Shown: in pieces, positions 7,495 to 14,060 of the stretch
Position numbering within the stretch: position 1 is the first letter of the stretch
How the letters are laid out: every line of letters starts with the position of its first letter
Origin: a virus
Length of the DNA stretch: 42,840 bases
IMG/VR virus record: IMGVR_UViG_3300032223_001256
Span: 1 to 42,840 of that record
Strand: one strand, 5' to 3'
Program-made: the position numbers and the translations under genes
Notes under the pieces: generated by a model
Told to the model about the DNA's origin: nothing
What the model saw: only the letters and a program-made list of their open reading frames with translations
Databases searched by the model: none

Positions 7495-7899
7495 ATGAAC
7501 GAGCTTATTGATTACGCTAAGGACGTGGCGAATGCACGGGCGCTCTGCGAAGACCCGTCTTTCGATCTGTCGGCTCACACCGACACTCGTTGGAGTTTCA
7601 CCTACACGGGAGACGAAAGCCTAGAGCATTCGTTCTTCCGCTCGCTGGTGACAGCGTTTCTGGAGAATGCTCGAACGCACGACCTGTGGCTGGAGATCAC
7701 GGTGGAGAGCGCGACGGGTGAACGCTACACCGTCTGCTGTGTGCCGACCGGCAACACGAAGGCGCAGGGTACAGAGTGGGGCACCTCTTCCACTCCGTAT
7801 GTGGAGGTGTTGGAGTACTTCCCCGAGACCGAGAGTGTTCGGCGCGGTGCTCCGATCAAGGTGTACCTGCATCAGATCCTCAACATCAACCTCCCGTAA
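7495..7899 (+). CDS. Hypothetical protein, paralogue of the gene at 9890
   Basis: A 134-aa product behind AAAAGGAGAACAAC. It shares layout with the 137-aa product at 9890-10303: an N-terminal helix, a W.(F/I)TY.GD(E/I) strand, a helix containing (L)ENAR/LNCVVEAG, then LEITVESATGERYTVCC against LVLEDALGNRLAFDC, a G..WG segment, and a C-terminus KVYLHQILNINLP against KVYLHTICNIHFP. The two genes are therefore diverged duplicates 2.4 kb apart. Function unknown. Confidence 0.7.
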   Translation: MNELIDYAKDVANARALCEDPSFDLSAHTDTRWSFTYTGDESLEHSFFRSLVTAFLENARTHDLWLEITVESATGERYTVCCVPTGNTKAQGTEWGTSSTPYVEVLEYFPETESVRRGAPIKVYLHQILNINLP

Positions 7900-7911
7900 A
7901 GGAGACAGGAC

Positions 7912-8103
7912 ATGACGCCCGTCATTTTGTTTTCAGACGAAGATCTTGATCACATCGGTGCTGCTCTTTCGCACACCGCGTGGCGCATCGAGGGTCAGAA
8001 GGGTGCGGAGGAGATCATTGAAGCCTACCGCACGATCATTGAGCGGCTGCCCAACAACCATCGGTTCAGCCTGCCGCCTAGTGCGGTTCTGAGCCATTCG
8101 TAA
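7912..8103 (+). CDS. Small hypothetical protein, 63 aa
   Basis: Behind AAAGGAGACAGGAC. Helical, with a conserved-looking DEDLDHIGAALSHTAWRIEG start and a proline-serine tail. No family recognised. It ends the run of close-packed genes; a 73-nt gap follows before the next start. Confidence 0.6.
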   Translation: MTPVILFSDEDLDHIGAALSHTAWRIEGQKGAEEIIEAYRTIIERLPNNHRFSLPPSAVLSHS

Positions 8104-8176
8104 ACATTCCGTTAAGCCTGTAAGGTTGACGGCGCAAGTCGCGACAACCCTGCGAACCAACCCGAAAGGAGACTCC

Positions 8177-8527
8177 ATGAGCGAGTCCACCCCCTCCCCC
8201 GCTCCCTCGATCACCGACGAGCAGCTCAACTCGATTGTTGAGCAGATCACCATGGATGCGACCATCCTCGCATTCTCCAAGATGTCCGAGGGCGTCTTGA
8301 TCGGTCTTGACGGCTGCCGCGATAACGGCTGGGATCTGAACGACCGTCAAAAGGTTGAGATCCTGCAGTGCCTCAACTTCACGTTCCGTGACTACGAGTC
8401 GCAGCTGCGTAACTACGCTGCGATCATCGTCGCCATGGCGACCTCAGTCCTCACGGACGAGGACAAGAAGTTCGTCGCCGATATGATTGAGGCGGCGCAC
8501 AAGAAGGACGAGGAGCAGCAGGGCTGA
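8177..8527 (+). CDS. Helical hypothetical protein, 116 aa
   Basis: ATG 8177 follows GAAAGGAGACTCC and is preferred over a TTG at 8126. The product is mainly helical (DEQLNSIVEQITMDATILAFSKM) and ends in a charged tail (KKDEEQQG). A perfect 13-bp hairpin follows, so this gene probably ends a transcript. Codon use is GC-rich, as in the DUF932 gene. Function unknown. Confidence 0.65.
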   Translation: MSESTPSPAPSITDEQLNSIVEQITMDATILAFSKMSEGVLIGLDGCRDNGWDLNDRQKVEILQCLNFTFRDYESQLRNYAAIIVAMATSVLTDEDKKFVADMIEAAHKKDEEQQG

Positions 8528-8534
8528 TCACTGT

Positions 8535-8569
8535 GGGCGGGTTGGCATTGGTGTGGTGCCAACCCGCCC
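8535..8569 (+). terminator. Perfect 13-bp hairpin, terminator-like
   Basis: GGGCGGGTTGGCA (8535-8547) pairs perfectly with TGCCAACCCGCCC (8557-8569) around a 9-nt loop. The sequence after it is CTTCAATCT, only weakly T-rich. It starts 7 nt after a stop codon. It is likely an intrinsic terminator with a short tail. Confidence 0.65.
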
Positions 8570-8589
8570 CTTCAATCTACAGGAGAGAT

Positions 8590-8832
8590 ATGTCTGTTTC
8601 TGAACGTAAGTCCGTCGCCGACCGACGGGCGGATGAGATTGACGAAATGCTTGAGCGAGTTGAGGCAATGTTTCCCAACTCTAAAGATGGATTCGGCAAG
8701 GACTTCCGTCTACTACTTGACATTGCCGATTACCATCGTAACCGTTTCACGTTCAGCACGACGATCAGCGTGTTGAATGTAGTGGGTGAACTGATTACTA
8801 GAATGGAGGACGACCATGAGCAAGATGTCTGA
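8590..8832 (+). CDS. Small hypothetical protein, 80 aa
   Basis: ATG 8590 follows AGGAGAG; a GTG at 8533 in the same frame would start inside the 13-bp hairpin and is rejected. The product is helical (VADRRADEIDEMLERVEAMF). Its end overlaps the next gene by 17 nt. Function unknown. Confidence 0.65.
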   Translation: MSVSERKSVADRRADEIDEMLERVEAMFPNSKDGFGKDFRLLLDIADYHRNRFTFSTTISVLNVVGELITRMEDDHEQDV

Positions 8833-9052
8833 TCTGCACATTGAGATGCAGGAGAGCGGCGAGATCGTTCAGTGCCCTGCCTGCGAGCACGGCTTCTACA
8901 CCCCCTACGGTGTAACGAAGACGGAGATCATGCCGCCTTATCCGGCGCTCAGTCGGCGCGACAACAAGACTTACATCTGTAGTCCTTGTGGCAACCGAGA
9001 GGCGTTTGAAGACTTTGAGCGCGTTTACGGAATCAAGATTGAGGAGGCATAA
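8816..9052 (+). CDS. Small zinc-ribbon protein, 78 aa
   Basis: Two cysteine pairs, QCPACEHG near residue 19 and ICSPCGN near residue 54, are spaced 30-35 residues apart as in a classic zinc ribbon. The protein ends FEDFERVYGIKIEEA. Start ATG 8816 follows GGAGGACGACC and overlaps the previous gene; ATG 8825 is an alternative. Probably a small nucleic-acid or protein-binding factor; function unknown. Confidence 0.68.
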   Translation: MSKMSDLHIEMQESGEIVQCPACEHGFYTPYGVTKTEIMPPYPALSRRDNKTYICSPCGNREAFEDFERVYGIKIEEA

Positions 9053-9228
9053 TGTACGTTTTTGAGAGCACCCTTCAGGTGTCTATCGCAACTCCGAGCA
9101 GCGAGAGCGTTGCCCGAGAGATCCACGACCGTCTGTTTGATGCGTGGGAGCAGATCGTGCATGACGAGAACATGGTCAGTGATGGCACGATCATTTACCT
9201 GAACTTCAGTCCGGTAAAGGAGGACTAA
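9052..9228 (+). CDS. Small hypothetical protein, 58 aa
   Basis: The ATG overlaps the previous stop (TAATG) behind GAGGAGGC, and its stop overlaps the next ATG (TAATG), so it fills the gap exactly. The product begins MYVFESTLQVSIATPSSESV and ends TIIYLNFSPVKED, a strand-helix-strand pattern. No family recognised. Confidence 0.62.
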   Translation: MYVFESTLQVSIATPSSESVAREIHDRLFDAWEQIVHDENMVSDGTIIYLNFSPVKED

Positions 9229-9695
9229 TGACCACCCTTAGCGTTAAGAATGTAAAGTATGCCGAGTTCGCATCGGAGGAGACGATGTGCTTTGAGGCTA
9301 CGCTGTACGTTGACGGCAAGTCCGTCGGTCGTGTCAGCAATGCGGGACGCGGCGGTCCGAACGACTACGAGTTCGACACCACCGATCTGGAAGCCACCAT
9401 CAAGGAGGCGGACATCAAGGTTGACTTCCTTGGTCATACTCTGACCAAGGATCTTGACATCATCGTTGACGAACTTGTCAATGATGTTCTGATTGCCAAG
9501 GACGCCAAGTCCTTCCGCACCAAGGTCGCCAAGAAGAACAACCTCACGTCCGAGCAGGTACGAGTGTTCCTCTGCGATAACGGTGAGCTCGTTGCTCGTG
9601 GCGTCAACGGCACGAGCGATGACGAGGTTGCTGCGGACATCGGCAACAATGCTCGCCGTATTGACAACGTCACTGCCCCTAGTGTTACCATCTAA
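9228..9695 (+). CDS. Conserved phage hypothetical protein, 155 aa
   Basis: Behind AAAGGAGGAC. The N-terminus VKNVKYAEFASEETMCFEAT followed by LYVDGKSVGRVSNAGRGG matches a family of small proteins found in many phages and mobile elements, in which a short beta domain is followed by helices. No activity is established for it. The C-terminal half is charged and helical. Recognition is from the KYAEFASEET.CFEA.LYVDGK pattern. Confidence 0.7.
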   Translation: MTTLSVKNVKYAEFASEETMCFEATLYVDGKSVGRVSNAGRGGPNDYEFDTTDLEATIKEADIKVDFLGHTLTKDLDIIVDELVNDVLIAKDAKSFRTKVAKKNNLTSEQVRVFLCDNGELVARGVNGTSDDEVAADIGNNARRIDNVTAPSVTI

Positions 9696-9704
9696 GGAGG
9701 AAGC

Positions 9705-9893
9705 ATGACCGATAATGGACACGTCTACGACCCGAAGACTGATCGCTGCATGTACTGCGAATGTCGTCCTTGGGGAGACTGGGCGCAAGAGCCGTGCGGC
9801 GCAACCGAACTAAGCAAGCCGCCAATGAACGAAGAGCAGTGGGACGCCAAGTTGCGTCTTTATTCTGAACTGAAAGAGAAGGGAATCGTATGA
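9705..9893 (+). CDS. Small Cys-containing hypothetical protein, 62 aa
   Basis: Behind AAGGAGGAAGC. The N-terminus HVYDPKTDRCMYCECRPWGDWAQEPC provides a CxxCxC plus a later cysteine that may bind a metal ion. The rest is a charged helix. The stop overlaps the next start (ATGA). Function unknown. Confidence 0.62.
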   Translation: MTDNGHVYDPKTDRCMYCECRPWGDWAQEPCGATELSKPPMNEEQWDAKLRLYSELKEKGIV

Positions 9894-10303
9894 GCACCAC
9901 CGAGATCGACAAGTACACCCGTACATTCAAGGAGATCGCCGCGACGGGCGCTTCAAATGAGGAGCTGCCGACTGACATTGACGGCATCGGCTCTGCATGG
10001 AGCATCACATACGGCGGAGACATTGGACTTGACAGCAGGATCTACACGCCCATCTTGGAGGCGGCGCTGAACTGCGTCGTCGAGGCGGGTATGTACCTGA
10101 CTCTTGTCCTTGAGGACGCGCTTGGTAACAGGCTTGCGTTTGACTGTACCGTCACCTCTCCCGTCAAGACTCTGGGCAAGGGGTGGGGCAACGAGGACGA
10201 TCCGCATGTCTTCGTCTACCCGTACTTTGCGAAGACCAGCAGCGTGGGCATCTATCCGCATAAGGTCTACCTGCACACCATCTGCAACATCCACTTCCCG
10301 TAG
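9890..10303 (+). CDS. Hypothetical protein, paralogue of the gene at 7495
   Basis: A 137-aa product that aligns over its full length with the 134-aa product at 7495-7899, with the strongest match at the C-terminus (KVYLHTICNIHFP against KVYLHQILNINLP) and a shared W.ITYGGD strand. Start overlaps the previous stop. Both copies look intact. The divergence suggests different partners or substrates, but nothing points to a function. Confidence 0.7.
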   Translation: MSTTEIDKYTRTFKEIAATGASNEELPTDIDGIGSAWSITYGGDIGLDSRIYTPILEAALNCVVEAGMYLTLVLEDALGNRLAFDCTVTSPVKTLGKGWGNEDDPHVFVYPYFAKTSSVGIYPHKVYLHTICNIHFP

Positions 10304-10311
10304 GAGGAAGC

Positions 10312-10743
10312 ATGAGCATGAATCTCATCATCGAAGAGATCGCCCATCACCGCAACGGTGTCAGCGGCGAGAGTTTCGATGTTATCAAGTTCGTCTGCCC
10401 TGAGAACGGCAACATGATTGGCATCGTGTTTGATCTGAATTGGATTCACGATCATAAGACGCAGACCGCACGGCAACAAACATGGAATGGTCGTGTCGCT
10501 GTGCTCAACCGCGATCTGCTTGCCGAGGGCAACATCCGCTTCGGCGAGAACTCGTGGCGAGGTGATCACTACGAGCAGGATCTTCGTGATGCGATCCAGA
10601 AGAAGTGGGACGAGTGGGACGCTGAACTCAAGCGGCGCTGCGCCGCCAACGATGTAGCGTTCGACGGGGAACTGCTCTCTCTCGATCCTCGTGAGGCTAT
10701 CATGAACGCGTGGGACGGCGAGCGTCCTCAGCCTGTAATCTAA
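10312..10743 (+). CDS. Hypothetical protein, 143 aa
   Basis: Behind TAGGAGGAAGC, 8 nt after the previous gene. The N-terminal third is IIEEIAHHRNGVSGESFDVIKF-like beta structure; the middle is a helix rich in Trp and charged residues (KKWDEWDAELKRR). The N-terminal pattern (E.I.HHRNGV.G..F.V..F) resembles phage proteins of unknown function. No catalytic motif seen. Confidence 0.65.
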   Translation: MSMNLIIEEIAHHRNGVSGESFDVIKFVCPENGNMIGIVFDLNWIHDHKTQTARQQTWNGRVAVLNRDLLAEGNIRFGENSWRGDHYEQDLRDAIQKKWDEWDAELKRRCAANDVAFDGELLSLDPREAIMNAWDGERPQPVI

Positions 10744-10752
10744 GGAGACAGC

Positions 10753-10944
10753 ATGGCAACCATCGGTAGCACCAAGAAGAAGAAGTTGGATGCGGCGAAG
10801 ATGCGTCGCATCCTGCGGGGCGCAAAGAGGCTGGGTAACCCGCTGCCCGGGCACGGCAAGAACACGGTCACGGCAGACGTGGATAAACTCAAGGAGCAGG
10901 TCAATACCGTCCTGCCTTACTGGAAGGGAAGCAGCAATGTCTAG
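10753..10944 (+). CDS. Small basic hypothetical protein, 63 aa
   Basis: Behind AAGGAGACAGC. Very basic N-terminal half (STKKKKLDAAKMRRILRGAKR), consistent with nucleic-acid binding, then a shorter neutral part. The stop lies inside the next gene by 8 nt. Function unknown. Confidence 0.6.
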   Translation: MATIGSTKKKKLDAAKMRRILRGAKRLGNPLPGHGKNTVTADVDKLKEQVNTVLPYWKGSSNV

Positions 10945-11212
10945 CACATACAAGGAAGAGCGCGATCAGGCTGAAAGCGATCTTGATTGCGCGATTGCTC
11001 TAATCGACTGGATCATCGACATTCCTATGTTCGACGATCATCGCATCGCCACCTTTGCTGCGTGGGCTGGGTTCAACGATGCGATGGCGGGTGGCGGCAA
11101 GTACCATTGGAAGTTTCTCAAGGACTGTGGTCTGCTGCGTAGTCAAGTGAAGTCCGCAAAGGTCGAGTACAAGATCCACAAGAAACTGTACAGGAAGCGC
11201 TATTCCTCTTGA
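10937..11212 (+). CDS. Hypothetical protein, 91 aa
   Basis: ATG 10937 overlaps the previous gene and follows GGAAGCAGCA; an upstream in-frame start at 10790 would overlap too much. The N-terminal half is an acidic helix (KEERDQAESDLDCAIALIDW) and the C-terminus is strongly basic (KKLYRKRYSS). Function unknown. Confidence 0.6.
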   Translation: MSSTYKEERDQAESDLDCAIALIDWIIDIPMFDDHRIATFAAWAGFNDAMAGGGKYHWKFLKDCGLLRSQVKSAKVEYKIHKKLYRKRYSS

Positions 11213-11448
11213 AGATAATCGGACCGTTCACCCTGCACGAGCATCTGACGGACAATCCCGAGTACGAACTACAATTTGAGTGGGACGAGGCATTCGACAG
11301 TCGAGGCTTGAAGATTACTCAGATTTTTCAAGATGAGACGGGCGGTGCTGCCGTCACTATCTGGATGAACCGAACGGAGGCACAGCAGTTGCATAAGTAT
11401 CTGTTTGGCTGCGTCAACTACCGTCCTCTTCCTGAGGAACTGCAATGA
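11209..11448 (+). CDS. Small hypothetical protein, 79 aa, TTG start
   Basis: TTG 11209 overlaps the previous TGA and the stop overlaps the methyltransferase start by 4 nt, so the frame fits exactly between two genes. The product is beta-rich and ends in a helix with TEAQQLHKYLFG. A rare start codon and weak ribosome binding site suggest coupled, low translation. Function unknown. Confidence 0.6.
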   Translation: MKIIGPFTLHEHLTDNPEYELQFEWDEAFDSRGLKITQIFQDETGGAAVTIWMNRTEAQQLHKYLFGCVNYRPLPEELQ

Positions 11449-12641
11449 AGGTAGGCAGCACATTTACCGGAGTCGGCGGTGCCGACCTTGGGTTTGAGTG
11501 GGCGGGATTCGATATCGCTTGGCAGTGCGAGCTGGACAAGTGGAAGCGTCAGGTGCTTGCCGCACACTGGCCCGACATTCCGATCTACGAAGACATCACA
11601 CAACTACATGACCCGGAGCCTGTCGATCTGTTGATGGGCGGCTTCCCCTGTCAGGATTTGTCCGTGGCAGGACGACGGAAAGGATTTACAGGTGAGCGAT
11701 CAGTCCTTGCTTTCGAGTTCCTCCGACTCGCAGAGAATATTCGACCTCGCTGGATGCTCTTGGAAAACGTACCGGGACTCCTTAGCAGCAATCGCGGAAG
11801 AGACTTCGCCCGACTCATCGATGAAGTGGTCGATTGCGGGTACGGCATCGGCTGGCGAGTTCTCGATGCCCAGTTTTTCGGCACGGCGCAGCGGAGACGG
11901 AGAACATACATTGTCGCCCGTCGTATCGAGTCTGGTCTCGATTCTAGAGACGCAGGTTTCGCCGCACTATCTGCTCTCCTCGAAAGCGGCGAAGGGGATA
12001 TTACTTCGTGCCTCACGCCGGAACAAATCGCTTCCCTCCGAGTTGGAGGCGGCGTTGAAGGAGGCGGCGGAGCGCGACGACGAGTAGTCCCGATTCAGAA
12101 CACGGTCATCGGTCGCTCCGACAAGGCGGGACCCAATGGACGTGGACACGGTGACGTTGACGGCGTGATGTTCACGCTGGATCGCAGCGGTCCTCACGCT
12201 ATCGCAGCCGTGCCGATTCAGGACGGACGTGCGATGGACAAGAAGCAGAACGGGCTGGGCGTTGGTGCCGAGGGTGATCCGTCCTATACTCTCGACCGCA
12301 CGGGCGCTCAGAGCGTGGCTGCCTACCGCAAGAGCAGCCGTGCTCGTTCGGCTGACGGATACGAGACGTGGGTTGAGGACGGCGTGTCCAACACGCTCAA
12401 TCGATTCGACGTGGGCGATGTGCGTTCGACGCAGATCGTCACCGAGGGTTCGGTAGTCAGGCGGCTCACGCCCCGGGAGACTGAGCGTCTCCAAGGATGG
12501 CCGGACGACTTCACCGCGCCCGAGGGCGTGGACGCGCCGGACAATAAGCGGTACGCTGCGTGTGGCGACGGCATTGCTGCTCCGGTAGCATACTGGATCG
12601 CAAAGCGAATTATGGAAATCGACAAGGAGATGAATGCGTAA
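11445..12641 (+). CDS. dcm: DNA (cytosine-5) methyltransferase
   Basis: A 398-aa Dcm-type enzyme that would transfer a methyl group from S-adenosylmethionine to C5 of cytosine. Motif I is FTGVGGADLGFEWAGF (7-22), motif IV GFPCQ (66-70) with C69 as the catalytic cysteine, motif VI ENV (107-109), motif VIII QRRRR (149-153), and motifs IX-X are RLTPRETERLQGWPDDF and GDGIAAPVAYWIAKRI near the C-terminus. The target recognition region lies between residues 160 and 340 and is low in complexity. No restriction endonuclease is adjacent, so it is likely an orphan enzyme protecting phage DNA. Residues 83-214 are encoded by DNA that also encodes another protein in a second frame (11692-12087). Confidence 0.92.
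   Translation: MKVGSTFTGVGGADLGFEWAGFDIAWQCELDKWKRQVLAAHWPDIPIYEDITQLHDPEPVDLLMGGFPCQDLSVAGRRKGFTGERSVLAFEFLRLAENIRPRWMLLENVPGLLSSNRGRDFARLIDEVVDCGYGIGWRVLDAQFFGTAQRRRRTYIVARRIESGLDSRDAGFAALSALLESGEGDITSCLTPEQIASLRVGGGVEGGGGARRRVVPIQNTVIGRSDKAGPNGRGHGDVDGVMFTLDRSGPHAIAAVPIQDGRAMDKKQNGLGVGAEGDPSYTLDRTGAQSVAAYRKSSRARSADGYETWVEDGVSNTLNRFDVGDVRSTQIVTEGSVVRRLTPRETERLQGWPDDFTAPEGVDAPDNKRYAACGDGIAAPVAYWIAKRIMEIDKEMNA
11692..12087 (+). CDS. Overprinted gene inside the methyltransferase gene, 131 aa
   Basis: In the +1 frame relative to the methyltransferase, a GTG at 11692 follows GGAAAGGA with a 7-nt spacer. The product ends with SLVSILETQVSPHYLLSSKA, AKGILLRASRRNKSLPSELE and a charged tail. That end matches a widespread phage protein type whose C-terminus reads roughly SL..VLE......YYLS..A..GILRRA.RRG..LP..L..AL. 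The upstream part (SMKWSIAGTASAGEFSMPS) also fits that type, which usually has a W...GTA/GM....C/E motif there. A chance frame would not reproduce this pattern, so I regard it as a real, fully nested gene. Its function is unknown; homologues I recall tend to sit beside or inside phage methylase genes. Confidence 0.75.
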   Translation: MSDQSLLSSSSDSQRIFDLAGCSWKTYRDSLAAIAEETSPDSSMKWSIAGTASAGEFSMPSFSARRSGDGEHTLSPVVSSLVSILETQVSPHYLLSSKAAKGILLRASRRNKSLPSELEAALKEAAERDDE

Positions 12642-13209
12642 TTGTGTATCTTGCGGTGCCGCTGTTGCACCGCGTTTCAAGTACTGTGACGACTGTCGCG
12701 ACACTGCCGCAGTGTGGCGTCCAGACTACGACGGCATCAGTCGTGCGACCAAGCGGCTCAAGATTACAGTCCCGGTTGTGATCCGCAGGGTTACGACAAA
12801 CAAACTTCTTGGTCGCTACCACGGGATCAAACTGCGAGACGATCATCCGACAGACATGGATGTTATCGTGCAGATGTCAGACGACGAGCTTCGACAGTAC
12901 ATGTATCACTTCATCACCGTCTCTGCTCGCATCACACCTGACCGCGCAAGTCGTGTTCTCTGGCACGAACTTACCCATGCATCGCAGATGGAGAACGTTG
13001 ATAACTACAAGACTCTTTACGATACTGAGTATCGCATCATCAAAGAGCATGCCGCAGAGCTTAACATTCCGCTTGCTGCCGCATACAAACTGATCTCTTT
13101 TGAGGTCGAAGCAATCAAGAACGAGGACAGGCACAAGAAGACGCCCCTCACTCTTGCTAACCGTCGTGCTGTCAAGCCTAAGCGTGGCTTGATCGCCGTC
13201 GGCAAGTAA
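12634..13209 (+). CDS. Zinc-finger plus HELTH metallopeptidase-like protein
   Basis: A 191-aa product whose start overlaps the methyltransferase stop by 8 nt, behind AAGGAGATGA. The N-terminus CVSCGAAVAPRFKYCDDC is a four-cysteine zinc finger. The central WHELTHASQME contains HExxH, the zinc-binding and catalytic motif of zincins, within a helix typical of phage and ImmA/IrrE- or SprT-like peptidases. The third ligand is not obvious; a Glu or His in the following helix could serve. It would be a cytoplasmic zinc peptidase or a structural relative. A paralogue lies directly downstream. Confidence 0.72.
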   Translation: MRNCVSCGAAVAPRFKYCDDCRDTAAVWRPDYDGISRATKRLKITVPVVIRRVTTNKLLGRYHGIKLRDDHPTDMDVIVQMSDDELRQYMYHFITVSARITPDRASRVLWHELTHASQMENVDNYKTLYDTEYRIIKEHAAELNIPLAAAYKLISFEVEAIKNEDRHKKTPLTLANRRAVKPKRGLIAVGK

Positions 13210-13220
13210 AGGAGAAATAA

Positions 13221-13730
13221 ATGGTTTCGTGGGAGGTCGACAGGGCGTTGCTCCGTGACGCCTGCGAACGACTCGTTGTCCGGTATAACGTCATCGTTAC
13301 TCCGGCTAAACTTCCAGATCGTGTCAAGGGTCGCTACTGCGGTTTCGATTATGTCCGCAAGGTTCTTGGTCACGACATTCGTATCTCTCGTTATCTCTCG
13401 CCCGAGGACGCAAGCCGCTGCCTCTGGCACGAGCTCACTCATGTGTCTCAGTTTGAGGACAGTCCGTCCACGTTCTACGACGAGTACGAGCGATACGACC
13501 GCAAGTACAAGCAACTGCTCGCGTCCGGAGTGGCGAGTGCAGACGCTTATCTTTCCAATCCATTTGAAGCCGCAGCCAAGGCAAACGAGCGACTTCACGA
13601 TGAGGTTGGCTCGCTAATGCTTACGAAGGCGGGAGTTGATCATATCGATACGTTTGAGGCTCAACTGAAGCGTGCGGCAAACCTCTCTCATATCCAGAAG
13701 GCTGCGGATATGATAGGGTTGAGTTCGTGA
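13221..13730 (+). CDS. Second HELTH metallopeptidase-like protein
   Basis: A 169-aa product behind AAAGGAGAAATAA, 11 nt after its paralogue. It shares the block (I)(S/T)(R/P)...ASR(C/V)LWHELTH(V/A)SQ(F/M)E and the preceding GRY(C/H)G segment, but lacks the N-terminal zinc finger. Downstream residues form long charged helices (YDEYERYDRKYKQLLASG). The pair looks like a tandem duplication in which one copy kept or gained the zinc finger. Substrate unknown. Confidence 0.72.
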   Translation: MVSWEVDRALLRDACERLVVRYNVIVTPAKLPDRVKGRYCGFDYVRKVLGHDIRISRYLSPEDASRCLWHELTHVSQFEDSPSTFYDEYERYDRKYKQLLASGVASADAYLSNPFEAAAKANERLHDEVGSLMLTKAGVDHIDTFEAQLKRAANLSHIQKAADMIGLSS

Positions 13731-13951
13731 AGTATTACGATCAACCATGTAACGTGTGTGGTTCGTTCATCCCTCGCACTGGAAAGAGAGGGCGACCGCC
13801 CGTCAAGTGCGAGCCATGCAGCACACATAAGAAGCCGGGACGAGAGTGTCCTCGCTGCGGAGACGAGGTCAGGGATCGCAACCGCAAGTTCTGTCGTCCC
13901 TGCTTCGAGCATCTGTCCACGCTTTATAGCGAGACAGAAACCCCGTTCTAA
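13727..13951 (+). CDS. Double zinc-finger protein with GRPP core, 74 aa
   Basis: GTG 13727 overlaps the previous stop (GTGA). The protein has two cysteine sets: CNVCGSFIPRTGKRGRPP followed by KCEPC, and CPRCGDEV....KFCRPC. The GKRGRPP core is like an AT-hook. The first half is closely similar to the C-terminus of the protein at 6631-6918. Such a small protein probably binds DNA or another nucleic acid; no specific function is assigned. Confidence 0.68.
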   Translation: MKYYDQPCNVCGSFIPRTGKRGRPPVKCEPCSTHKKPGRECPRCGDEVRDRNRKFCRPCFEHLSTLYSETETPF

Positions 13952-14060
13952 TAGGTAGAGGCACCGCAGGATTGCCCCCGGCGGTCGGAACTAATCATTG
14001 GGGCGACGTTCGATTCGTCGGGTGCTACTATTCTTCCTGCGATCTTGACTAACCATTGAC
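13952..14060 (+). other. Structured intergenic segment with tRNA-T-loop-like hairpin
   Basis: This 109-nt gap has CGCAGGA (13965-13971) complementary to TCCTGCG (14035-14041), a CGACG-TTCGATT-CGTCG hairpin (14004-14020) that looks like a tRNA T-arm, and GCCCC/GGGGC within. No acceptor, D-arm or anticodon arm can be built around the T-arm, so it is not an intact tRNA. An extended -10 element (14023-14031) follows the hairpin. It may be a decayed tRNA whose 3' end became a promoter, or a regulatory leader. Confidence 0.4.
14023..14031 (+). promoter_or_regulatory. Extended -10 promoter element TGCTACTAT
   Basis: TG-C-TACTAT fits an extended -10 box and is preceded by G, giving GTGCTACTAT, like the elements at 16833 and 17989. 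Transcription would begin near 14038, about 23 nt before the ATG at 14061. No clear -35 box is seen. Confidence 0.45.

Noticed and set aside
13955-14030. Possible tRNA gene around the T-arm-like hairpin
   Set aside because: The T-arm looks good, but no 5-bp anticodon stem or D-stem can be formed at the required distance and the acceptor pairing is broken at its end.
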